From the NCBI RefSeq assembly GCF_021018895.1, contig NC_079364.1:16362385-16426384 (forward strand): a stretch of DNA of 64,000 bases, read 5' to 3'. The position numbers and the translations under genes were made by a program. Source of the stretch: Seriola aureovittata. Its lineage: Eukaryota > Chordata > Actinopteri > Carangiformes > Carangidae. Below are positions 28,500 through 41,030 of the stretch, in pieces. The notes beneath the pieces are model-generated. The model had not been told where the DNA came from. It saw nothing but the letters and a program-made list of their open reading frames with translations, and made no database searches. Every line of letters begins with the position of its first letter. The first letter of the stretch is position 1.

Positions 28500-28930
28500 A
28501 TAATTCCTTTTCTATTCCCTTTTCTCAGCCTTTTAGAAAAATTTCTATCAATCTCATTTTACGCATGATTACAGTTTTAATGAATGATGGTCAGTGTTAT
28601 TGCAGGGGTTAATCTCAGCTTTCACTTCTTAAATGCTGGTAACTGGGCTAAACACTGCTGATAAAGCTCAAGGCTGGTGATTGGGGGAAAAAAGACCCCA
28701 AAAAAGCAATTTGCTTTGTCTTAAAAGCCTTCTTACATTATTAACATATTTGGTAATACCATCATATGAATCATGAAAATCTAACAGTTAATTGCCTATT
28801 ACATACTCTGATTCATCAAAACTTTAAAAATCAAATCTCTCTGGTGGATTTCATTAAATGTTAAATCGATCCATGATTGACCTCAAAATTCCTCTTATTA
28901 AGACACTTGCTCAGAACTGTCAGTTCATAA
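28500..28930. promoter_or_regulatory. Conserved-element-like block
   Basis: Non-repetitive, with CATGATTACAG, GGTGATTGGGGG, AGTTAATTGCC and AAATCGATCCATGATTGACC motifs (homeodomain and TALE-like). No coding signal. Confidence 0.27.
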
Positions 28931-31900
28931 ACAACCAGTACAGAAGTAGTGCCTCAGCTTATGCTTGATCTGGCTTTATGCAGTCTATCAGGAAAAACAG
29001 AATTATCAAATGGATTTTTGTGAAGCTGAATGGTATGTGTCTGATGCCAAACTTCCTCTCTGATTTCTCTTTGAAGGTTGCTTCCTCTAATACAGTTACT
29101 ATTCTTCCTCCGAAGACCAGTAAGCAATGCTTAAGTGCAAAAAGGCAGAACCCTGGTGTAACCTGGTTCCTGTAAAATGACAAACTGTCCCCTTTTGCAC
29201 ACACTGTTAAAATCCAGCAATTTCAAAAGAAGAGAAAAAATCCCTAAAAAGATTAAATAGTTTGCACACCGTCTCTAGAGTCAATATTCTTTTTTCAGTT
29301 GTCCATATTTTAATCTGTCTTGTTGCTCTCTAAAACATCAGTGTGGTCAATTACTGATCTCATCAGAGGCTAGAGTGGCTTCAACTGCAACATTCGAAAT
29401 GGTTTCAAGGTCAAGTATTGCGATGGTCCTGTATTTCAATATACATTTAGACAATAATGTAATTTGGCTAAGACTTAAGGCAATGAATTTAAGTACAGTA
29501 AGGTAGACTATTCTTCAAATCAACATTCAAATGCTTGTACAAGACGAATACTAATGAACTTTAGAGAAGGGACTGCTGCAAGAAATGGGGAATGGGGCAA
29601 TTAAACAATGCCTCAAGCAACTTTACAGAGGACAAAGCATCCAGTCTTTCTAATTAAATTCTGTGGCAGACACCTGGCCTTTCACCTCCTCTTCCATTTC
29701 CCCGTGCTCCCAAGTGGCAGTCACGAAGAGAGGCGTCTCACAAGCTTCATACTCCTCTTTTTCACTCGGGCTGCAAGAACAGCCCATCTTATCCATGGAC
29801 AAACGCTCCCAACAGATCTAATCAGCGGTGGTGGACTGGGGTCATGGAATAGATATATATCATAATAAGTATTTACTACACATTCCAGGCTCCCATGGGA
29901 TTATCTTAACACAATATATGTCTGACACAAAATTTAGCAGCTACTGACAATTCAAACTGAGCAGACAGACCAGTTTTGAACTTTTAAGAGGATCTTACTC
30001 AAGTTACTCATAATTTCTCTGTACAGCTGATCGTTAAACAGCAGGGAGTAAACTATAGTTTTAACTGTGTACTTGTGTCAGCTCTTGTCTTAAGTGTTGG
30101 TGCCACAGAGGTTTATGCAAGGATCCTCACATTTGAATCTGAGACTGACACACACCAGACACTTTTGCACAGGGCTGAAAAGGGCTGAGGCACTGCGCTT
30201 GGCGATTAAAGGGAACAGACAGTACAGGATAAGTGAGGATTCACAACCTTGCTCCCAGAGGGATCTTTTAGAAGTACAAGACAGTGAGTAGGAACAAACG
30301 TCAAAGGGAAGCTCCCTGGTAATGGTACGGAAGTTAATAAAATGAAGGCAGGTAATGGAAATTGGTTTTAAACCACTGGCCACATTCCTCCTGAGATAGA
30401 GATGGCTTGGGCTAATGAACCCTGACAGCCTATTCCACCGCAGTTCCACACTTACAGCGCATTCACCTCCAACACCGTCTCCTCCCACCACCAGGACAAG
30501 CCAAGGTAGAGAGGATAAAGTTACAACTTCACACCGATTAACTACTCCCTGTTATCTAGTTATTTAACACCCAATCACACTTGAAAGTGTGCAGTGGCAG
30601 CATGGTCCCTCTCACATCAAATACACTGACAAGTCCCTCATTCTGCACAGTTACGTTTTGCTTGACCCAAATGACAAGGTTTACTTAACATTAAACACAA
30701 TACTACAAGGCAATTCCTCTAGATTGTGCCAAGATCTCAGCAACCAACAGTTTGTGAACTTGAAAAATGCCACGTGTCTCTTGCTGTCTGAACAGCGCTA
30801 CATCTTAAAGGGCAGTCACTATTGGAAAATGATGAGACAGGCTGAAGCTATGTAGCAATAGCAAAACTTACAAATAGCTCCTTTAAACTACTACCTACCA
30901 CACAGTAAGGTAGACTGATTGAAAGAGAAAAAAAAGCACTGACACCAGATATGTACTCTATATCAGACAATACTCAGAATTTAGGTAAATTAGTAAGAGT
31001 AGAGTAAAACTGATGAGGAGAAAAAAAAAAAAAAAAAAAGATTAGAATTTGCACGCAGTACTCATTAGTGATTAGTTCAGACCTTAGGTGATATATTTAC
31101 CATGGAGATAACTATTTTTAGACAATTAACACTTAGGGCTTACCTAATTTTTTAATGAACATTCTTAGGGTTAATTGCATTGGTGCTATTCATGATAGAA
31201 TAAGGGCAACCATGTCAAGGAGGAGGAAAAATTCACAAATCCTGAAGAGAATCTGAAGTTGTACAATACTTTTGTAGGTTGTGGCAGTGGAATGGGATTA
31301 TGGAATTACCTAACACGTCCTCCAAATTAAACAAGAAAATGCGTAATTTCCCCATTCTAACGCCCCTAGTGGCAGGATGATGTCATTTGTCTATGCCTTC
31401 CAAAACCAATATAAATCACAGTTGAAAAAGACATCTGTTCTATGATGTAAAAAAAATGATGATATGCAGACAACCATTTTCTTCCCAAAGTTCCATAATT
31501 TTACCGACTTCATTGTCATGTTATAAATTTAGGTCAAAGAAGGCTGTAAACAGCATATCCAATGCACGGCAACTGAATGGATCGTATTTGTATTGCAAGG
31601 TCTAAGAGCTGTATCAATGACTGAGATCATGTTCTTCATCTTTTTAAGAAAAAGAGCTGAACTGTTTCTGCAACATTAAAACATATTATAACTTGAATAA
31701 ATATGTAATGGTAAGGAAAAAGACAGATGGGAGTAACAGATGAGGAATAGTTCATCTACGGCACAAAAACAAAACTTTAGACACTGAGAGTAAGAGACAG
31801 ATGCTTGAGCTTGCCCTGAAATGTGTCGACCTGCCAACACTCTACAGCTTTCCTCCTGCAGTGGACTACCTCTAACCACTCCTCTTCCCTCTTCTGTTTC

Positions 31901-33528
31901 TGTTCCAAGCCAATGCAATGTGGAACAAATATGTGTTATAATAGGTGCTCCACTCACGCAACCCATCTTCATTCGTAGACACCTACACCCAAGAGTGATA
32001 AAAGAAAGGAGTATGTCGGGCAGGGACCATGAAAGAATATTTCACAATGTTCTCCACCAATTTCAACAACTCTTCCCCAAAGTTTTGTTATCATTTATTA
32101 CTGTATATTGAATATATATTAAATGATATAGCCATGCATATTCACTGATCGCAAAATATTTAAGTATATGGAAACCATAAGTACTTATCAAGTATTCTTT
32201 AAATATTATGTTCTTTAAAGTAAACAATAATTGTACTACCAGTAGTTTAAAACAACAAAAGACTTTGCAATGTGCATTTTTTACACAATATTATACCTTA
32301 ACACCTCTACACACACCTTGTCACAGGAAGAAGTTCATTAACATCAATTAATTGGTCTCAAGTCCTTCTGTCTCATAATGTATCTTTCTGTGGTTCAGAG
32401 AGTGACTGTGCCTTTGTTTTAGTTGACAGAGAGAAGAAAAGCTGAACATTTTTGAGACAGACCCAGTCAATTGCTTTAGGTACAGACAGTTTCTTTCATA
32501 AGATGTAATGCATGCTGTTTCATGATTCTCTTGGTGATAAGACATAATCTAAGATTGCATACGCTGATGAAGGTCCTCCTGCACACCCTAGTGGAAACAC
32601 AAGAAGAATGTTTGAAGTGGAGACACTGGGGATACACCAGTCCCTTGTTGCTCAGAGCATCAGAGGCAGAGAGAAATATTATCTAGTCCCAACTCCCCTG
32701 AACATTCATAAATAAAATATCAAGTAACTGAGACCCTAAGACAATCCCCACAATGCCACAGTTGCAGGAGACGCAAGCATGGCTGGTCATGAGGGGGGCA
32801 GTCAGGGGAGAGTTTGGATCCCAGCGGTGTGAGATTGTTATACTTAATGAATTGAAAGCAGGAGCAGTTTTGCTGGGTCCCTGTGCCCCAGGTTGGCCCC
32901 AACTCGACCAGAGCCAGCCGTCAGAGAAAGGTGCTCTGTCTAATCTGGCCTCATTTTATGCCTCTTTAACCATGACCAATGTATTTAAATGGCAGTTTCT
33001 TTGACAGATGCTCAGTTCAAATTATTCCTAACTGGAAATTTGTAGGAGTGATATTAAATATCCTTCAGGCCAGGCTGCCTAAAGAGAACATAGAAACATC
33101 AAAAGGCCAAACACTTCAAAAACTAAAACTAATGATCCTAGCCCACCTCCAGGGAGGAGGAGGGCCTCAACTCTGTCCAACGTGCCCCTGGCCACAAAAA
33201 AACATCACTCCTTTAAGTGGAGATCTGACCATTCGCCCAACCCTACTACTACTACATTTAAAAGCGATTTAACATGAGATACATAATGTATATCTCCCTC
33301 TCACTGAATACACAGGAGAGCAGTTGCTGTGAATATGTACCATCTTATCTGACACATCTTGTCCTGTCTGCAAAATAAAATCTACCATATAACCCTACAA
33401 AATGAGACACTACAGAATTACTCCCTTTCATCTGTACTGTAGGGTGCCAGACTTTTGACTACTTCTTCAGGGATTTTTAAAAACGTGTTTGCTGGATCCA
33501 CAATCTGGGTTTGCAGTAAAGTACTCAC

Positions 33529-33578
33529 CACTGAAGGAGCTTCACCACCACCATGAGGCCACTGCATAAGGAGCAAAT
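33529..33578 (-). other. Candidate minus-strand exon (50 bp), possibly non-coding
   Basis: On the minus strand a CTCTCTCTCTCTCTTGTTGT tract runs into CAG, followed by 50 bp and a consensus donor, GTGAGTACT. In the frame carried from the 35.2 kb candidate it meets a stop, so if both belong to one transcript that part is non-coding or a further exon lies between. Confidence 0.25.
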
Positions 33579-35173
33579 CTGACAACAAGAGAGAGAGAGA
33601 GAGTCAAAGACACAGTCAGAAAAAGAGAGAAATAATGAGAGCAGGGAAACAGCTGGCAACATTCATCTTAAGCCCTGATGGGAGCTGACAGCAACGATTT
33701 AGTAATAATAAGCTACCCAACCTACAGTTGTGAGTGGGGTGACTGAACAGACGCACCTGGTCAGAGGGGGCAGAGGTGTAAGGGGTGATATACGTGAAAG
33801 GGGTGGGAAACAGGGAGGGTAAAGTTGACACACTGCCCTGATTCCCACATGCAGGAGTGTACACATAAACTAAGTGGTGAAGGACAGAAGGCTTGAAAGT
33901 AAATGTACCAGGCACTCTTGCAGTCTCCAAGCATACATTGTATAATTTTTCTACCACAGCACTGCAATCCAGAGCTAAAAGTTTCTAATCTTAAACTAAG
34001 AAGCTCTTCTCTGTCCAGTGGATGCCGGACACAGAGTTTCACACAAAAAAGTAACTATAAAATCACAAACAAATGCTGCTCAATTTCAATAAAAGTACAA
34101 ACAAAACACATTTTAATTAGTAAAAGGTTTTAGGCATGGAACGTTTTCTTACATTTATTCTCAATTCTTTTTACTAAGATCAAAATAAAAAACACCGCAC
34201 TCTGGTAATACATAGATTATTTTCTTTGATAGATTCCAAGAATATGTCATGTAGTATTAAGACAAGAAAACTGAAGCATTACTGTAAAGAATAAGCCATG
34301 CACATTGCTGACTTTTTGAAATATTAACAGTGAAATGAATGGGCACCGTATGCTAGGCTGAATGTCTTTTCTAATGAAGTACTTTCTTTTCTAGTAAAAA
34401 GCCATATTTTCTTTCTACAGGCTGTGAGGCTAAACAAAAAGCAAATGTTAAAACTTCATTTCTGTGAAGCTGTGCCTGGCTTTGAAAAACAAAACCTATA
34501 CTCTCCAGCCTAGAATCATCCACTGCTTCATGAGTCAGAACGAATACCTACACAGATTAGTGCAAATAATTTATGACACTACTATTTTAAATATTACTGA
34601 CATGTTTTTGTTGCAACAGCCAAAGAGCCAAGAGAGGCAGAGAGTCTGACAGTAAAATTTCAGGCAGCTATTTCGGATAAACAGAGTACGGTTGTTTCAG
34701 TGGAAGCCAGTGAAGGAAGAACCACACTCAGGCTGCCCAGCCAATGTGCTAATATTTAGTTAAGGGATGCCACACAGCGACAGACTTAACACAATGTATT
34801 CCACAGGGTAACTCCCTGCCATTTTTTTTTCTTACCAATGCCTTTGCTCTACTACTGTTAAATGCCACAAATATAAATACATGAGAATATGTCTCATTTT
34901 AAGACATTTGAGGCAAAATCTGAATTTCTTACATGAAAGCAAAGTAAAGCTGGCAAACTACTGACACATTTCACCACAAAATCCTAGAGCACATCTGCCA
35001 AAGAACTGAAAATACTTTCATATTTCAAATAGAGATCCACTGAATGTATGCAGGCCACAAAAAAGAATTTTATTATGCGATGCTATAATGTTACAAATGT
35101 ATCTGCCTGATAATTTCCTCATTGCTGACCTCATGACGACTGTTATATAGGGTTTTTTTGGGGGTTTTTTTAC

Positions 35174-35234
35174 CTCACAAGGCTGAAAGAATCTAGCAAG
35201 TGCTGCCATTCACCGAAAACTTTGTGAGCATCAG
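35174..35234 (-). other. Candidate minus-strand exon (61 bp), possibly non-coding
   Basis: On the minus strand the tract TTGTGTCTCTTTGTGTGCCC ends in CCAG, then 61 bp, then GTAAAA after GAG. One of three frames is open (DAHKVFGEWQHLLDSFSLV). I recognise no protein. Pseudo-exons of this quality do occur by chance in DNA of this size. Confidence 0.25.
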
Positions 35235-38200
35235 CTGGGGGCACACAAAGAGACACAAGTGAGCATCAGGTTCCTTCTGCTGATCATCTATAATTCAAGT
35301 CTTTTCAGCAATTTAAAGTAGAACCAGTTGGCACCCACAGACTAAAGTATTTCAGGGCTATGCCTGAAACAATCTCAGCTCTCAGAGCTGTGATTCTATA
35401 AGAGTTTGGTTTCATCCAGCCATTTAAAGTCAGTGAATTCAACAATTGTACTGTGTTGCAAACTCCTGACCAATTTTCAGGAATCATACTTGATATGTGT
35501 ACAATAGCAAACAACAGTAGCAGCACAAAAACTAAGGTCAGTTTCCCCTAAAGGAAATCCTTTTTTTTTTTTTAAATCTTAGCTATGGCTGGATGTAAAC
35601 CTGTAAGTATTAACCTGGAACAGCTGTCCTCTAACCCTCAGGAACTCCAGGGTCTGCCATCAGAAGAATAAGCCCACAGTCCTGTTAGCCACATGCCGCA
35701 TGTATTTAATTTTCAACATCTGCTGGCTTCATGCTTCTATGCTTTCCATTCCCACTGCACATTCTTCACAAATTCAGTAGCTTCCTTCTTCTGCATTTGT
35801 AAATGTTGTTGATTGTGGAAACCATCCATGTTTACTTTGAATCCCTGGCCATTCCTGGGCCAGCTCTAATTACCTGCAGCTGTTCACTTTGCTGCTTTCG
35901 TTGGCTATATTCTTTAAACACAGGATTAGTATTTTCAATGTAAATTATAGATTTCTAACACATTGAATAAAAAAGTCTGATTGCTGCAAGCATCCAAACG
36001 TGCATCATAGTTCTAATCATGGTATGTTCATATTATTTTGTGGCACACATCCACAAGCAGCAAAATATTGGGTGAAATAAATGTTTCTAACATTTGGTTT
36101 TGCGCCCAGCTGTAGACACTTGTTTGACCTCTTGCTCAGTTAGAAATCAGTATGACTGAGCGAACTAACACACTGTCAGTTTCAATATACAGCACGTACA
36201 CTACACATGCTTGCTCGCCAACATCACTGTTCTTTATAGTATAGAAAATTCTACCCTGGAGACATCATCTGTACCAAAACTTCTGTATTTTACTTTGATT
36301 GTCGGACTCTTGAATATCATTTTTATTTATCCTCTCATGCCTCTAATGTCTGACTGAAAAGAGGGAGGAGAGAGGTAAAAGAAAGAGAGAGAGAGAAACT
36401 CTTACGGAGCAGTCTGCTGCTCTTTGCCTAGGGACCTTGTCTGCTCTCACCTGCTCTGTTTGGCGGCAGTGTAACAGCAAATTTTACACCGCCTGGGACA
36501 CAAATTGGCATTCTGAACTGTGGTTATTCCTCCAGTATAATCTAATTAAAAGACACTGCCAGTGGGGTAGAAATCAGAGCATTATAAAGTTTGATAGACA
36601 GACAGACATAAAAGTGTTAGCAGTTTCACAACATACTGGGCACGAGTGTAAAACTTCAGAGCCTTGGCTGGAAGAGGTTTGGGCTAACTGAATTAGCCCA
36701 ACTGCACGCTCTGTAGTGACTATAAGTGCAATATTAGGTGCTGAAATATGATTTTACCGTATTTCAGCTTTGAAGTCCAGCCAAAGATTTTGTGAGCGAC
36801 ATTAGATAACATGTCATGCAAGGATGAGTGGTGTGTGCACCAAGGGTGTTTTTATTTTCTTTAAAAGCATGGGTAAGTATAGGGTTTCCTGGTCACATTC
36901 CAATTTTGACATTTTTGAGTAAAGTCACAATTGAAACCCAGTAACGAAACACACAACATGACAACTTTGTACTGAAAGAAAAAGCTGTAAAAACATATAC
37001 AGTCAAGTTTAGAGATTGTCTTTTGGAAATCTGCTGCAGATTGTACAATCTATTTCTCAAACAATTTACAACCATTTTAGATGCATTCATGTCAAAATAC
37101 ATTCTTTCGCAGGTCTTACCCCTGTATTTGTGTTCACAGCAGGGTAAGGGCCAGAGTCTAGCCAAGCATGCATTGTGTAGAAGACTAGCAAACACGGTGG
37201 ATTTGACAAAAATAGACAATCAAAACATTTGGATAGTATTTTCAGGTGAGTCTCTAGCTCACCTGACTGTGATGATGTTAGATGAAATTAGATCACCGAG
37301 AAGTATAGCCAAACTCCAGATAAAGCTGGAGCTCATGTGTTAGGGTATCAGCCACAGCATAATATGCAGTATATAGTTTTTCCAAGTATAGTCAGGTCTG
37401 ATTGGGAAAAACTATCACAATTGTGACAGTCAGCCCAGGCTGATAAGTGTACTGCTGAGATGAGTGTCCTGCAGGCAAACTGCATTCTACCTGCCAAACT
37501 ATAAATTATTAACCAATTATGAAAAGGCAGGTATTAGCCATGTGCAAAAGCTGAATGCCAAAAAAACACTTCTTTCAAACATCTAATAAAGCAGGTTTGT
37601 TGTTTCTTATGACAATGCCTCTACAGTATAAACTCAAACGGGCAAAAATACAGAATGCATTGACCAGTATCAAAATTTGAATCAATCAGAATTGAAAATA
37701 CTGTCCATTACTCTTCAACAAGAATAAATCAACTGAAACGTTTATATAGTGTCCATGACTGTTCTCTGCACCTTCTCAGAACCACAAACTCTCAGAATAT
37801 GAGTAATAACTTCTCTGGAAGATATAAATGTGTCAAATACATTTCTTTATTCCTACAAGTTGCTGACCATTGTGAACTACTACTACTCAAATCAATATAA
37901 CCACTCCTCAGAGACTCCTTGCCCAGCACCTCTCAGTTTGGCTCACATAATGTAAAGGCTTTCAAAATTTTCTTTTCCAAAATATTTGTTTAACCATCTG
38001 ACATTGCATTCCAGATCACGCAAGAGATTGATCGCCAGTGTTAAGGATGGAAAAGGCTCATCTCACGCACCATTAAAGCTACCAAACTTTCCAACTAATC
38101 TGCCCATGCTGTTACATTACCAAAACTCATTAAGCAGAGAGCCTGAGAGACAGATGCAGCTGAAAAAAAAGAGTATTCAAAAGAACAGAAGCTAAGAGGA

Positions 38201-40399
38201 CTTTAAGGACTTTTACCACATCATAAACCACTTTGAGGACAGTTGTAAGGGATGTCTACCTCTAAAATAAGAGTCAATACAATTTTTTCTCCTCAAACTC
38301 CTAATCAGTTGAATCTCATGAGAATTATAAAACAAAAAAACAAAACACAGAACTCTAAATGAGATAACACATTATAGCAACAGCCCACAGCATACTGCTG
38401 GACCTCTTAAGAGGCTATAAATAGAGACTTTCCAAAATGTCAAGGACAACTGTGTGAAATGTTCAAGGCAGCAGTAAAACAAGGCAAGAAGACCAAGGAC
38501 ATCTTCTATCGTGGATAAAACACAAAAAAGTGTGGAAGGGGAGTTGCCTCACAGAGTAGCATATAATAAATCCTACCTCTTGGGAAGTATGAGACCAAAC
38601 CTGTAAGCATAAAGAGGACATGCCCATCTCATATTTTGCCATAGGAGACAAATGTGAACTGTGCTATTGTCCAAAAAATGAAAATATATCACCTTTCCAA
38701 TTAGCTGCATACAGGCTGAAGGAGGAGCTGTTCAATTTCAACGCTGACCTTGCAGGATAATCACACTTGACCTATATTTACTGAGCTGCACACTATTTCC
38801 TTAACCCTGAGGTCTGTGATGATTAAAGTCTAAGAAGTGTGCCCACATTGCTGAAGTATGAGGCATGACCAAAAAAGAGGAAGCATCAAAGATAAAGTCT
38901 CATGATGAGAAGGATGGCAAATGCCGATAATAAACAGTTCTGAAAGATACTATCATTGGATCTATCTAGACACATCTCTCAAGACAAGATTGCAGCTAGT
39001 ACGATACCATGTCTAGTCAGTGTTTTGAAACCATATTAATGAAACCAATTCAAAGTTAATGAATTAGATACTGTATGTTCCCTATGGCCCACTTCTAGGA
39101 ATTGTGGATTGGACGTGGTGAAGAAGTGCCCACTGGCATCTCGTCCCAAGAGATACCTCACAGATATTTATTTGCAGAGAAACCTCCTTCAATTTTGTGT
39201 GAGTAGTGCACCAGTCTAATGGGATGGTATAATATCAATGCCTTGAGCCAATGCAGAGTGCACCACTCTGAGTGAAGCCAAAGTTAGATAAAAAATTAAA
39301 AACTGCTTTTTTCTTTTTTTTATGCCTTTTTGCCTTTTTATGCCTTTGTGGTATATGCACAATAACCAAGAGTAGGTTGGCATTTTAAAATGGGTACTTT
39401 TTAAATCTGCTCATCATGGTAGTGCTAGGGTTGGGTTTGTTGAGTTTTAATCTCAGCTATTTTTCTTTTCAAAATCTCTTGCAACTTTTTGCCAGACAAA
39501 AATATTGTGGACAAGAATTTTTGGTTTGGAGTCCATATTTCCTGAAGCTCTTTAAACTCACCACCTGTCATTGAAGGCCCCTCTTCATCATGGATGGAAT
39601 GTCAAAGTTTTAATGAAAGCTGTAGTTGTTGACTACAAACGAGGTAACTTGTCATTTAATCTACCTCTGTGCGAAAATGACCAAATGTTAGGACATGGAC
39701 AGAAAATGCCAGTATCTGTTCAGAAGAAATACTAAAACAAGCCTTTCATCAGAAATTACAGAAGAGCCTAGTGGAACAGAAAGTAACAAATACAATTTAA
39801 TGGAGCTTAAAGAGTAAAAGTACAATTCTCAATATAACACTCAATCTAATGGCATGAATTTCTCAGGGAGGTTATTTCAAAGCTTCAGAGTCATAAAAAC
39901 AAAAGACACTACCTTCAGTTTTAAACCAAGATACAGGGGTACTTAGGAAGTTCCTGCTTGAGGCTGCACAAAAGTTCATAATTTTTTTTTAAGTAAAAAA
40001 GGATAAAGTAACCCGATCCTGCTCTCAAATGTACTATGATACAATTGTTCAAAAAATGCAGCGCCGTGTAGTAGGTGGTGAGATTGCGTCAGCTGAAAGA
40101 TGACAATGTAGTTTGCGTTCTCAGACCTGTAAGCTTAACCTTGACTGCTAAATCTTAACGAAATGTGATCACACCTCCTTTCTCTGGCAGAGTAGCAGCA
40201 ATAAACACTGAACTGAAAAGGCCTTTTGGATGAGAGGTGAAATGTCTTCAAGGACCTCAAGCCAGTCCAGTTGCCTTTATAAAACTCTAAGAGATGAGTG
40301 TCTTCACAGACAACAATAAGCTCATTTATTTTTGGTATACAGGGTGCATAAATCTAAATATGGAAAAACTGAATAGAACTGTGTCTTCATTTACTATCC

Positions 40400-41030
40400 A
40401 TCAATATCTTGCAGCCATTGTATCCCTTTCTTCTTTTCATAATTCCACATGGTAAATTTCCTGAGACCCTAATGAGAAAGAATGAAAGAAAAGCGGAGCA
40501 TGAAAATGGCTACCGGGTTTCCTCTCCTTCCCATTCTCCTCAGTCTATGCTAGTGGAGGGTTTTTTATTAATTTTATTTAATTATCCCACAAAGCTCTTT
40601 TTTACACTGGGCCATCTCTGCCTGTGTCCTACTCCCACTGTGTGAGCTTTGTAATTTAATAAAGCTTCATTTAAGAGAGAAGTTGATTAAAAAATTAAGC
40701 TCCAGTGATCACCACAGCCTCAGCCCTCCCCATTTTATGAAAAGATCCAATATTTCATATTATGAACATGTCGGGCAGAAATTATCACCGCAGGACAAGT
40801 TAATGCTTTCCATACAATCATATGACAATGACGGCAAAGCCCACTACAGAGAATGTCCCACTAAAACATGGAAAATGACAGGAGTTGAAACAATTTCACT
40901 CCTTTACTGTAGGTCAGGCATTTTTTTTCTTTTCCCCTTGTCCCTGCTGTCTGTCTATCATCCACGTGTTAATTTTTTCATTCATAATTCATATTTTCCT
41001 AGGTCTTCTGACAGCAGGTGACTGCCAAAA
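40400..41030. promoter_or_regulatory. Conserved-element-like block
   Basis: A 600 bp repeat-free stretch with few stop codons in two + frames (40409-40645 and 40683-41021), but no start context, splice signals or recognisable protein. It holds ATTAAAAAATTAAGC, TTTAATAAAGC and GACAAGTTAATGC. Confidence 0.27.

Larger units (their letters stand above)
28931..40399. other. Gene-less region
   Basis: Apart from the two candidate minus-strand exons (33.5 and 35.2 kb) and a 19-A run at 31021-31039, I see no coding or repeat feature. Confidence 0.55.

Noticed and set aside
37111..37142. Apparent + strand mini-exon (CTTTCGCAG acceptor, GTAAGGG donor) overlapping a minus-strand donor GTAAGAC
   Set aside because: Signals on both strands within 40 bp point to chance; no frame or neighbouring exon supports either.
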